Positions 15,835 to 23,546 of a stretch of 27,309 bases of DNA are shown one piece after another. The DNA lies in the NCBI GenBank assembly GCA_015523135.1, contig WAKY01000009.1:1-27309 (forward strand). Direction: 5' to 3'. This DNA comes from Candidatus Aciduliprofundum sp. Lineage in GTDB: Archaea > Thermoplasmatota > Thermoplasmata > Thermoplasmatales > Aciduliprofundaceae. Both the position numbers and the translations under genes were made by a program. Under the pieces are notes generated by a model that was not told the origin of the DNA, searched no databases, and saw only the letters and a list, made by a program, of their open reading frames with translations. Numbering within the stretch: position 1 is the stretch's first letter; every line of letters begins with the position of its first letter.

Positions 15835-17454
15835 TTACTCTTCCTCATTTTCTGGGTTATTTTCACCGCCTTTCTTTGATTCCCCCTTAGCTGCAATGAC
15901 ATCATCTATGCGTAGAATCATTATTGCTGCATCAGTTGCACTATCAATTGCCTGTTTTCCAACGCGTATAGGCTCTATTACACCGAGCTCCATCATATCA
16001 GATATCTTGCCTTCATAGACATTTACACCAGCATACAGATTTCCATCCTTGTGAGCCTTGCGGAGCTCTATAAGAATGTCTATTGGATCATGACCTGCGT
16101 TCTCTGCAAGAGTGCGAGGTATGATCTCAAGAGCATCAGCAAATGCTTCAATTGCAAGCTGTTCTCTTCCTCCAACACTAGCTGCATAATCTCTGAGTCT
16201 TAAAGCTATTTCCACTGCGCTTGAGCCGCCGCCAGTAACTATCTTACCATCTTCAACCGCTTTAGCAACAACATGGAGAGCATCCTTTATGCTGCGCTCA
16301 ATTTCGTCCACAACATGCTCTGTACCTCCACGTACGAGTATGCTTACAGCCTTTGGATTCTCACATCCTATCACAAAGGTCATATTATCCTCGCCAATCT
16401 TGCGCTGCTCAACAAGCTCTGCATGGCCTAGGTCCTCGGAAGTTAGATCATCTAAGTTGGTTATTATCTTCCCACCCGTAGCCTTGCTGAGCTTCTCCAT
16501 ATCACTCTTCTTCACGCGGCGAACTGCATATATGCCCTCTTTGGCGAGGAAGTGTTGAGCCATATCATCTATACCTTTCTGGCAGAGCACAACATTTGCG
16601 CCACTTGCCTTTATCTTTTCAACCATGCCTTTTAGTATCTTCTCCTCCTCATCCAAGAATGCACGAACCATTGCAGGATCTTTAATTTGAATATTTGCAT
16701 CAATCTCAGGCTTCTTTACTTCAAGAGCCATATTTATTAAGGCAATCTTAGCATCCTTAACTCTAGAAGGCATACCAGGGTGTACCTTCTCCTTGTCTAT
16801 GATCATACCATCTATAAGCTGGGTATCATCTATTGCTCCACCCTGCTTCTTAACAATCTGAATTGAATCCATATCAACGACCATTCTTCCATCTATATTC
16901 TCTGCAACTTTCTTAACAGCTTTAACTGCTATATCGCTTAGGAGATCTTTAGCCATACTTGCACTCTTGCTGCTTAGGGCAGTGGCTGCAATCTCCTTCA
17001 ATGTTTCCTCATCATCTATGCTTATTGGCTTTGCAATCTCCTCCAAAATTTCCTTTGCTTTCTCGGCTGCATGCCTATAGCCAGCTGCAATCACAGTAGG
17101 ATGCACATTTTGCTCAAGAAGTGCCTCTGCATTCTTCAAAAGCTCCCCTGCAAGAACAACAGCTGTAGTTGTACCATCCCCAACCTCGGTATCCTGTGTC
17201 TTTGCAACCTCTACCATCATCTTAGCAGCAGGATGCTCTACATCAATTTCCTTAAGGATAGTAACACCATCATTCGTAATAACAACATCACCCAAACTAT
17301 CCACAAGCATCTTGTCCATACCTCTTGGACCTAGGGTGCTGCGCACTGCATCTGCAATTGCCCTAGCAGCAGCAATATTATTCTTCATTGCCTCTTTGCC
17401 TGTTTCCCTCTTTGTACCCTCTTTTAATATGAGTATCGGCTGACCTGCCATCAT
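15835..17454 (-). CDS. thsA: Thermosome subunit (group II chaperonin)
   Basis: The ATG at 17454 is preceded by a strong ribosome site GGAGGTGAG (minus strand, 17459-17467) and gives a 539-residue protein beginning MMAGQPILILKEG. The longer in-frame extension to 17508 crosses the promoter and is rejected. Nucleotide-binding motifs LGPRGMDKML and GDGTTTAVVLAGELL are intact, as is the late GGGSSAVE block. The C-terminal tail is acidic (PENEEE) rather than a Gly-Met repeat. It forms the double-ring ATP-driven folding chamber and works with prefoldin. Whether other subunits exist elsewhere cannot be seen. Confidence 0.97.
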   Translation of the reverse strand: MMAGQPILILKEGTKRETGKEAMKNNIAAARAIADAVRSTLGPRGMDKMLVDSLGDVVITNDGVTILKEIDVEHPAAKMMVEVAKTQDTEVGDGTTTAVVLAGELLKNAEALLEQNVHPTVIAAGYRHAAEKAKEILEEIAKPISIDDEETLKEIAATALSSKSASMAKDLLSDIAVKAVKKVAENIDGRMVVDMDSIQIVKKQGGAIDDTQLIDGMIIDKEKVHPGMPSRVKDAKIALINMALEVKKPEIDANIQIKDPAMVRAFLDEEEKILKGMVEKIKASGANVVLCQKGIDDMAQHFLAKEGIYAVRRVKKSDMEKLSKATGGKIITNLDDLTSEDLGHAELVEQRKIGEDNMTFVIGCENPKAVSILVRGGTEHVVDEIERSIKDALHVVAKAVEDGKIVTGGGSSAVEIALRLRDYAASVGGREQLAIEAFADALEIIPRTLAENAGHDPIDILIELRKAHKDGNLYAGVNVYEGKISDMMELGVIEPIRVGKQAIDSATDAAIMILRIDDVIAAKGESKKGGENNPENEEE

Positions 17455-17458
17455 GGTT

Positions 17459-17500
17459 CTCACCTCCGATTTGCTGTAAAATATTTCTTCTATATAAAGA
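17459..17500 (-). promoter_or_regulatory. Thermosome promoter and ribosome site
   Basis: On the minus strand a strong TATA-like box CTTTATATAG (17491-17500) lies about 40 nt before the ATG, predicting a 15-nt leader. That leader carries GGAGGTGAG, one of the strongest ribosome sites in the window. No clear heat-shock operator could be recognised. Confidence 0.6.
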
Positions 17501-17529
17501 TTTCTCAAAGGAGAAACTTGGAATTTTCT

Positions 17530-17919
17530 TTATTTTTCGTAATTTGTGCCTTTCATCCTTAGCAATGCCCTGTAAATTTGCTCAAGAAGGATTAATCTTG
17601 CAAGATCGTGTTGAAATGTCATCTTTGAAAGAGAGATTTTCTTATATCCTTGCAATTCTACAAATCCTTCTGGAGGACCTATAACAAAAATTATTTTTTC
17701 TCCTATAGATGATTTCTTCTTTATGAACTCAAAGAACTCATCGCTGCTCATCTCTGTACCCCTAGGATCCAGCAAAATTGCATCTTCTGGTATTTTTGAG
17801 GTGTAAACAAATCTTGCATGGGCTAATTTGGAAATTCTCTTTTCATACTCATCAACAATTTGAGAATACTCTCTCGATAATTTCCCCATGGCAATTACTT
17901 CTATTTTCACAGGTAGCAT
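17530..17919 (-). CDS. rlmH: SPOUT-family RlmH-like rRNA methyltransferase
   Basis: The 129-residue protein matches RlmH: N-terminal KIEVIAMGK, DPRGTEMSSDEF at 51-62, the SAM-site loop GPPEGF at 81-86, and the knot helix HDLARLILLEQIYRALL. RlmH methylates pseudouridine 1915 in helix 69 of 23S rRNA. Bacterial members end in a conserved His-containing HPYH-type tail. This protein ends GTNYEK, so the terminal His is missing while the Tyr remains. RlmH is mainly bacterial with scattered archaeal members, so transfer is possible. A TATA-like box about 27 nt upstream suggests a leaderless transcript. Confidence 0.88.
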   Translation of the reverse strand: MLPVKIEVIAMGKLSREYSQIVDEYEKRISKLAHARFVYTSKIPEDAILLDPRGTEMSSDEFFEFIKKKSSIGEKIIFVIGPPEGFVELQGYKKISLSKMTFQHDLARLILLEQIYRALLRMKGTNYEK

Positions 17920-17937
17920 TTTTTATAGAATTTTTCC

Positions 17938-17952
17938 AAAATATTTATATCT
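17938..17952. promoter_or_regulatory. Shared bidirectional TATA-like element, rlmH / radical SAM
   Basis: AAAATATTTATATCT is AT-rich on both strands. Its centre lies about 27 nt before the rlmH ATG (leaderless) and about 39 nt before the radical SAM ATG, whose 13-nt leader contains AAGGTGAT (17973-17980). No separate second TATA box is obvious. Confidence 0.45.
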
Positions 17953-17983
17953 TTTCTACAATTTAGCCCGACAAGGTGATTTA

Positions 17984-19579
17984 ATGGTAGAAGTAGTGCT
18001 CACCACGGATAGAACGATGATGTCTAACCATCACCATAAAGAATTCTTGGGGTTCGGAACCACAGGGCCGCCCTTAATTCTTCCTGAAAAGGCATGGCTA
18101 TGGCTCTTTGCTCCCAAGATGAAAGTGGTAGATAAGGATGGAAGACCCTTAGAGGCACCTTATGGATTGAGGAAAGTCGAGGCAAAGCTGATTGATGAAG
18201 GTTTTGACGCGGCAATCATAGACCCTGATCATCTCCACAAGCATGTGGATGATGCTAAGGTTCTTCTTCTATCTCACCACGATTATTTTGGATTTGGACC
18301 GCCATCGAGCACATTTGCATCCATTTTCAAAACGGAAACCGTCAATGCAAGATCTTTCGCACGTCTTATGAACTCTGAGCCTGTTAGAAAGATGAAAAAA
18401 AATGGAGTTAAAATAATCGCTGGCGGCCCCGCAGCATGGCATTGGAAGTATAGAGAGAATAAGATGAAAGAGTGGGGTGTAGATACCGTTGTGGACGGGG
18501 AGGGAGAACTTATTGTTGGAGAATTGGTGCGCAAGGCTCTGAAGGGGGAGGAACTTCCAAAATTTGTAGATTTGAAACCCTCCCAATCTCCTAAAATAGA
18601 TGAGATTTCTGAAATAAAACTCCCCAGCGTAAATGGTTTAGTGGAAGTTATGCGCGGCTGTCCCCGCGGCTGCAAGTTCTGCTCCGTCACCTTGAGACCC
18701 TTGAGATACATGCCATTTGAAAAGATAGAGAAAGAGATTTTAGTGAATGTGCGCCATGGTGTTAAGAATGGGATAATACACAGCGAAGATGTCCTTCTCT
18801 ACGGGGCTAAGCCGCCATCTTATATAATACCGAATGAAGAAAAATTGATAAAATTGCACAAGCTCTTCAAGAAGCATTACAAGAAGGTGGTATGGGCCCA
18901 TGCGAGCCTAGCAGCTATAGTTAAGGGGCAGCAGGACTCAAAGCTCATGGATAAATTGGCGGAAATCATAATCGATGAGCACCAGTCATGGTGGGGCGCA
19001 GAGATTGGTGTGGAAACAGGCTCGCCGAGATTAGCGAAGATCATAATGCCTCAGAAAGCCAAGCCTTTTGAGACGGAAAAATGGCCAGAGGTGGTTCTCG
19101 AAGGAGCAGGAATAATGCAGGATGTTGGCATGCAACCCGCCATGACCCTAATCGCCGGGCTCCCAGAAGAAACTGAGGACGATATAATCAAAACTCTCGA
19201 ACTGGTGGATGATCTCTGGGATTTCAAAGCCATTATAATGCCCATGTTCTTTGTACCCATGGGATTGCTAAAGGATAAAGACTGGTTCCAGGCTTATGAG
19301 CTAAGCGATATACATATGGAATTGCTCAAAAGATGTCTCACACATGGAATAAGGCAAGGAAAGAGAATTTTAAAGAACTACTTTGAGGAGAAATGGTACG
19401 GAATACTGATGATGCCATTCTACCATATCTTCATTGATCTCATAGAAAGACAAGCGAAGAAAAGAGGGTATATAAGTGAGCCGGGGAGCCATGTTGGCAA
19501 AACGTTTGGAAAAATTGACCCCGAGAAGGTAAAGAAAGAAAAGGGAGAAAATGTGGACTGGGACAAGACGTGTCGCTAG
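17984..19579 (+). CDS. Radical SAM protein with B12-binding-like N-terminal domain
   Basis: From the ATG at 17984, which has AAGGTGAT just upstream, the protein has 531 residues. The N-terminal 200 residues resemble a cobalamin-binding Rossmann region (GGPAAWHW near 149), with no obvious DxHxxG base-off motif. The radical SAM cluster cysteines are Cys226, Cys230 and Cys233 in MRGCPRGCKFCSV. Later blocks GAEIGVETGSPRLA and LIAGLPEET fit the radical SAM barrel. The N-terminus carries an odd MMSNHHHKEFLGFG. Many archaeal proteins of this type have no known reaction; possible roles are methyl transfer or ring rearrangement. Its stop overlaps the convergent TraB-family stop by 4 nt. Confidence 0.85.
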   Translation: MVEVVLTTDRTMMSNHHHKEFLGFGTTGPPLILPEKAWLWLFAPKMKVVDKDGRPLEAPYGLRKVEAKLIDEGFDAAIIDPDHLHKHVDDAKVLLLSHHDYFGFGPPSSTFASIFKTETVNARSFARLMNSEPVRKMKKNGVKIIAGGPAAWHWKYRENKMKEWGVDTVVDGEGELIVGELVRKALKGEELPKFVDLKPSQSPKIDEISEIKLPSVNGLVEVMRGCPRGCKFCSVTLRPLRYMPFEKIEKEILVNVRHGVKNGIIHSEDVLLYGAKPPSYIIPNEEKLIKLHKLFKKHYKKVVWAHASLAAIVKGQQDSKLMDKLAEIIIDEHQSWWGAEIGVETGSPRLAKIIMPQKAKPFETEKWPEVVLEGAGIMQDVGMQPAMTLIAGLPEETEDDIIKTLELVDDLWDFKAIIMPMFFVPMGLLKDKDWFQAYELSDIHMELLKRCLTHGIRQGKRILKNYFEEKWYGILMMPFYHIFIDLIERQAKKRGYISEPGSHVGKTFGKIDPEKVKKEKGENVDWDKTCR

Positions 19580-20241
19580 GCGTAAATCTTATATGAGAAA
19601 CTTCTACTATCTCCTAGCATTTCTTTCAATCTTATTATTTTCGCCTGTGGTAATTTTTTTCTTAAGCCATCAAGATGTCCATCACCAACAAAGGCCAAAA
19701 TCTTCAAATCTTCTCTATCTAAATTCTTCAGGTTATTTGCCATAAATTCTTCCCTATCATCAAAAAGTGCCTTGGATAATCCCGGGTATTTTTTCTTTAT
19801 CTCTTTTATGTACTTCTCTTCCTGATCAATTATATTTTCCACTTCCTTTTTACCAATCTTCTTACCAACCAACGGTGCAAATACTAAGGAGCCATACATT
19901 TTTATCTTTTCCACCAAGCTCATATTCTTCTTTATACTCTTAATAATTTGCTGAGAATCCATATCTATAAAAGCCACTTGCTTATTCATAATTTGTGCAG
20001 TTCTAACCGCAGTAACCATCTCAGATCCTACCTCACCTCCAAGCATATCTGCAAGATTTTTCTGCATCTCAGCCATTTTGCGATAAAAATAGGGCATCTC
20101 TCCTTGCTGCTTAGTAGTTAGAGCAACATATCTACCGTAATCTAATTCCACAGCCACTATATCTGGATTTTCCTCCATTATGAGCCTCTCTATGTATATT
20201 TTCAAATCTATCACATGGGCAACGCCTACTAAGATTATCAC
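19576..20241 (-). CDS. TraB/PrgY-family protein (short, no membrane tail)
   Basis: The 221-residue protein has the family motifs: GVAH at 6-9, VELDYGRY with Glu32, DDREEFMANNL at 161-171 and the second GxxH in VGDGHLDGL at 186-193. The family is related to TIKI and ChaN/EreA-like proteins and is predicted to contain metal-dependent hydrolases. Archaeal members often carry C-terminal membrane helices; this one ends without any. The GTG start follows a TATA-like box by about 25 nt (leaderless). The substrate is unknown. Its 3' end overlaps the radical SAM gene by 4 nt on the opposite strand. Confidence 0.85.
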   Translation of the reverse strand: MIILVGVAHVIDLKIYIERLIMEENPDIVAVELDYGRYVALTTKQQGEMPYFYRKMAEMQKNLADMLGGEVGSEMVTAVRTAQIMNKQVAFIDMDSQQIIKSIKKNMSLVEKIKMYGSLVFAPLVGKKIGKKEVENIIDQEEKYIKEIKKKYPGLSKALFDDREEFMANNLKNLDREDLKILAFVGDGHLDGLRKKLPQAKIIRLKEMLGDSRSFSYKIYA

Positions 20242-20255
20242 AAAAAAAGGATAGC

Positions 20256-20318
20256 AGCATAATATTTTATATTTCCCAAAATCCTATAATACTTGCTCTC
20301 TATCATCCCATGGTGATA
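20256..20318. promoter_or_regulatory. Divergent promoters, TraB-family / FTCD
   Basis: A minus-strand TATA-like box (AAATATAAAATATTAT, about 20259-20274) serves the TraB-family GTG start. A plus-strand box (CCTATAATAC, about 20283-20292) predicts a very short leader for the FTCD gene, with GGTGAT at 20312-20317 as a possible ribosome site. Confidence 0.45.
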
Positions 20319-20320
20319 CT

Positions 20321-21985
20321 ATGGATAAGATTGTAGAATGCGTTCCAAACTTCAGCGAAGGAAGAGATATGAAGGTCATCGAAGAGATCGTTAATGCCAT
20401 AAAAGAGGTGGAAAATGTTTATGTTCTTGATGTAGACCCGGGCAAGGCAACAAATAGAACCGTTGTAACTTTTGTGGGCACTCCTGAGGCAGTTAAAGAG
20501 GCAGCATTTAGAGGAATAAAAAAAGCTGCAGAATTAATTGATATGAGGTACCACCATGGAGAGCACCCAAGGATGGGTGCCACAGATGTATGTCCATTTG
20601 TGCCCGTAAAGGGGGTTACAATGGAAGATTGTGTTAGAATTGCAGAAGAGGTTGGAAAAAGGGTAGGCGAAGAGCTTGGCATACCGGTGTATCTTTATGA
20701 GTATGCAGCCAAGGAAGATTATCGCCGCAATTTAGCGGATATACGAGCTGGAGAGTATGAAGGTTTGCCAGAAAAATTAAAAGATGAAAAATGGAAGCCA
20801 GATTTTGGACCGGCGGAGTGGAATGAAAACATTGCAAAAACTGGGGCTACAGTTATAGGTGCAAGAGATTTCTTAATTGCATACAATGTGAATTTAAATA
20901 CGAAGGATAAAGAGCTAGCAAATAAAATTGCAAAAGTCATAAGAGAAAAAGGATATAAAAAGAAAGAAAATGGTTCGAAAGTTCAAGTTCCTGGGAAATT
21001 AAAGTATGTAAAAGCGATAGGATGGTACATTGATGAATATGAGAGAGCTCAAATTTCAATAAATCTAACAAATTTTCACAAAACTCCACTATGGAAAGTA
21101 TTCGAAACCTGCGAAGATGAAGCCAGAGAGCTCGGATTGAGAGTCACTGGCAGCGAGATTGTGGGCTTAGTCCCACTAGAAGCCATGCTAGATGTTGGAC
21201 GTCATTTTCTACGCAAGATGGAAAAGAGCGATGCAGTTCCAGAGAAGGATATAGTGCAGGAAGCAATTCTCTCATTAGGATTGAACGATGTGGCGCCATT
21301 TGACCCAAGTGAGAAAATAATTGAGTATAAAATTGAAAAACTGGAAGGCAAGAAAGGGCTTGTGGATATGGAGATAAAAGATTTCATGGATGAATTATCT
21401 AGGGATTCGCCTGCACCAGGGGGTGGAAGCGTAGCTGCAATAAACGGTGCTTTAGGAGCATCCTTAGCATCAATGGTAGCAAATTTAACTTATGGAAAGA
21501 AGAAATACAAGGATGTTTGGGGCGATATGCTCAGAATTGGCAATGAGGCACAGATTCTAAAATATAAATTTTTGAAGTTGGTGGACGAGGATACAAAAGC
21601 ATTTAACGAGTTTATGGTTGCTTTGAAATTACCCAAGAAAACGGAAGAGGAGAAGAGAATAAGAGAAGAAAAAATTCAAGAGGCAACAAAAAATGCAATT
21701 GAAGTACCCATGCAAACTCTGAAACTCAGCAAAGACATAATGGAGCTTGCAGATGAGCTTGCCGATAAGGGAAATGTCAATGCCATAAGTGACGCAGGAG
21801 TAGCAGCTTTAAGCGGATACACAGCTGCATACAGCGCATATTTAAATGTGATGATAAACCTAGGAGGGTTAAACGATTCTGATTACAAAGAAAAAACTGC
21901 GAAGGAAGTAGAAGAGCTACTAAATGAAATTGCAAAAAAGAAAGACGAAATACTTGAAAAAGTAATGGCAAAATTGAAAGCATAA
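20321..21985 (+). CDS. ftcD: Fused glutamate formimidoyltransferase / formimidoyl-THF cyclodeaminase (FTCD)
   Basis: The 554-residue protein has the same two-domain order as animal FTCD (about 541 residues). The formiminotransferase part covers residues 1 to about 325. It begins IVECVPNFSEGRD and has His82 in YHHGEHPRMGATDV, numbered exactly like the catalytic His82 of pig FTCD. A short linker leads to the cyclodeaminase helical domain with SPAPGGGSVAAINGALG near 361-377. The enzyme takes formimino groups from formiminoglutamate to tetrahydrofolate and releases ammonia, giving methenyl-THF. This links histidine degradation to a folate-type C1 pool. No hut gene is adjacent. GGTGAT sits just before the ATG. 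Confidence 0.95.
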   Translation: MDKIVECVPNFSEGRDMKVIEEIVNAIKEVENVYVLDVDPGKATNRTVVTFVGTPEAVKEAAFRGIKKAAELIDMRYHHGEHPRMGATDVCPFVPVKGVTMEDCVRIAEEVGKRVGEELGIPVYLYEYAAKEDYRRNLADIRAGEYEGLPEKLKDEKWKPDFGPAEWNENIAKTGATVIGARDFLIAYNVNLNTKDKELANKIAKVIREKGYKKKENGSKVQVPGKLKYVKAIGWYIDEYERAQISINLTNFHKTPLWKVFETCEDEARELGLRVTGSEIVGLVPLEAMLDVGRHFLRKMEKSDAVPEKDIVQEAILSLGLNDVAPFDPSEKIIEYKIEKLEGKKGLVDMEIKDFMDELSRDSPAPGGGSVAAINGALGASLASMVANLTYGKKKYKDVWGDMLRIGNEAQILKYKFLKLVDEDTKAFNEFMVALKLPKKTEEEKRIREEKIQEATKNAIEVPMQTLKLSKDIMELADELADKGNVNAISDAGVAALSGYTAAYSAYLNVMINLGGLNDSDYKEKTAKEVEELLNEIAKKKDEILEKVMAKLKA

Positions 21986-21995
21986 ATTTTAAACA
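21983..21995 (+). promoter_or_regulatory. TATA-like box of alaX
   Basis: TAAATTTTAAACA starts in the ftcD stop codon and is centred about 28 nt before the alaX ATG. No ribosome site intervenes, so a leaderless transcript is likely. Confidence 0.45.
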
Positions 21996-22016
21996 TCTTT
22001 TTTCTATATTCTTTCT

Positions 22017-22718
22017 ATGAACACAGAGCTTTTGTATCTTGAAGACCCCTACCTAAAAGAGTTCAAAGCGAAGGTTATTGATGTGAACGAAGAGGGTGTT
22101 TATCTAGATAAAACTGCCTTTTATCTTGGCGGTGGTGGGCAGCCCGCAGATACTGGCAAGATAATTGCAAATGGAAAAGAATACATCGTAGCAGGAATGA
22201 GAAGAGAAGATTCTTTACACTTAATTGAAGGAGATAAGCCAGAAAGAGGAGAGGAAGTAAAGGGGATTATTGATTGGGAGAGGAGATACAAAATAATGAG
22301 AACTCATACCGCTGTGCATGTGGTCTCCGGGGTTGCCTACCAACAATTCGGAGTTGTTATTACAGGAAATCAGTTATATGAAGGCAGAGCGAGATTAGAT
22401 CTATCTTTTGAGAACATGAGCAAAGAGCTAGCAATGCAGATAATTGAAGAGAGTAATAAAGTTGTAAAGAAAGATTTGCCGGTGAGATGGTACTTCATAA
22501 GCAAGGAAGAGTTCAAAAACAGGCCCGAGCTTATGAGGGTCAACCCCAAATTGTACGAGAAATATGATAGAATAAGGGTTGTAGAGATAGAAGGATTTGA
22601 TATCCAAGCGGATGGAGGCACACATGTTAAGCATTTATCAGAAATAGGGAAAATAGAGCTGCAAAAATATGAGAGCAAGGGAAGGAAAAACAAGAGAATA
22701 TATATTGTGCTATCATAG
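22017..22718 (+). CDS. alaX: Alanyl-tRNA editing protein AlaX
   Basis: The 233-residue protein is a free-standing relative of the alanyl-tRNA synthetase editing domain. It has the glycine-rich GGGGQPADTG at 38-47, a small beta-barrel N-terminal region typical of the medium (AlaX-M) form, the zinc pair HTAVH at 97-101, and the C-terminal block DGGTHVKHLSEIG at 199-211. It hydrolyses mischarged Ser-tRNA(Ala), and possibly Gly-tRNA(Ala). The usual CGGTH cysteine is replaced by Asp199, so the fourth zinc ligand differs from the canonical site; some AlaX subfamilies may share this. It is monocistronic by spacing. Confidence 0.93.
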   Translation: MNTELLYLEDPYLKEFKAKVIDVNEEGVYLDKTAFYLGGGGQPADTGKIIANGKEYIVAGMRREDSLHLIEGDKPERGEEVKGIIDWERRYKIMRTHTAVHVVSGVAYQQFGVVITGNQLYEGRARLDLSFENMSKELAMQIIEESNKVVKKDLPVRWYFISKEEFKNRPELMRVNPKLYEKYDRIRVVEIEGFDIQADGGTHVKHLSEIGKIELQKYESKGRKNKRIYIVLS

Positions 22719-22726
22719 CAAAAAAT

Positions 22727-22739
22727 AATTATAAATAAA
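22727..22739 (+). promoter_or_regulatory. TATA-like box of atpD
   Basis: AATTATAAATAAA is centred about 21 nt before the atpD ATG, with no ribosome site between. It is the clearest TATA-like element in this part of the window and shows that atpD has its own promoter here. Confidence 0.5.
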
Positions 22740-22753
22740 ATCATTCACCCGTA

Positions 22754-23404
22754 ATGGCAGAGATAATTGAGGGTGTGAAGCCCACTAGAATGCAACTGCT
22801 GGAAATACGTAAGAAAAAGCAGTTAGCAAAGAACGGCCATAAATTATTGAGCGAGAAAAGGGATGCTTTAATTTCACAATTCTTCCAGATTATTGATGTG
22901 AGAGAGAATTTAAGAAAAAAGGTAGATTCTAAGCTAAAGGATGCTTTTAATTCATTAATTGAAGCTGAGATGATTATGGGTGATACCTCTGTTGCAGATG
23001 TAGCAAGACAAATTAAAAATTATGGGGAGGTAAATGCAACCACATTAAATATTATGGGAGTTCTCACACCACAGATGGAAATAAAGGATATAGAGAAAAC
23101 ACTAGATTATGGATTTTTGAGTACATCTTCAAAATTAGATGAGGCAACTTTTAAGTTTAGAGAGCTTCTTAAAGATATAGTAAAACTTGCTGAAATAGAG
23201 GGTGCTCTGGAAAATCTAGCAATTGAGATAGAGAAAACAAAGAGAAGGGTAAACGCATTGGAACACATTTTTATTCCAAGGTTTGAAGCCACAGAAAAGT
23301 ATATTGAACTTGTTTTAGATGAGCGTGAGCGTGAAGATTTCTTTAGAAGGAAGAGGATTAAAGCAATATTAGCGGCGAAGGAAAATGCGCAGGCCTCTTC
23401 CTAA
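22754..23404 (+). CDS. atpD: A-type (V-type-like) ATP synthase subunit D
   Basis: The 216-residue protein has the two long helices of the central-stalk subunit. It opens with VKPTRMQLLEIRKKKQLAKNG and KLLSEKRDAL, and the second helix carries EIEKTKRRVNALEHIFIPR. This is the rotor shaft that couples the A1 head to the membrane ring. In many archaea atpD lies at the end of a long atp operon. Here no other atp gene is nearby, and the gene has its own TATA-like box. Its last 20 bases overlap the start of a small membrane-protein ORF. Confidence 0.95.
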   Translation: MAEIIEGVKPTRMQLLEIRKKKQLAKNGHKLLSEKRDALISQFFQIIDVRENLRKKVDSKLKDAFNSLIEAEMIMGDTSVADVARQIKNYGEVNATTLNIMGVLTPQMEIKDIEKTLDYGFLSTSSKLDEATFKFRELLKDIVKLAEIEGALENLAIEIEKTKRRVNALEHIFIPRFEATEKYIELVLDEREREDFFRRKRIKAILAAKENAQASS

Positions 23405-23546
23405 AAAATGGATTGAAGGAAAAGATGTTGAACAACGAATAAAACTTTACCATTTCATTTTGTATGCCCAAATAGCAAGTACTATTCTGATTGCCTTAGG
23501 TTTAATACTCTTCATTTTGATCATTGCTGGTATAATTAAGATTTGA
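23385..23546 (+). CDS. Small single-helix membrane protein overlapping atpD
   Basis: This ATG-initiated ORF of 53 codons starts inside the last 20 bases of atpD, in another frame. It encodes a basic N-terminus (MRRPLPKKWIEGKD), an amphipathic stretch to about residue 25, and one strongly hydrophobic segment at about 26-51, ending IIKI. Its stop overlaps the pyrF 3' end by 11 nt on the other strand. I do not recognise the family. The charge pattern predicts an N-in membrane helix. Overlap with atpD suggests co-expression with the ATPase rotor subunit. The clear soluble-to-membrane pattern makes it more likely real than chance, but at this length that is inference. Confidence 0.62.
   Translation: MRRPLPKKWIEGKDVEQRIKLYHFILYAQIASTILIALGLILFILIIAGIIKI

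Noticed and set aside
16289..16558. 89-codon plus-strand ORF inside the thermosome gene
   Set aside because: It is a shadow of a strongly conserved coding frame on the other strand, with no recognisable protein features or promoter.
17455..17508. Extended start of the thermosome at 17508
   Set aside because: The added residues run through the TATA-like box and ribosome site. The ATG at 17454 follows GGAGGTGAG and matches the family N-terminus.
17888..17983. Extended start of the radical SAM protein at 17888
   Set aside because: The extension lies over rlmH and the TATA-like box. The ATG at 17984 has AAGGTGAT correctly spaced upstream.
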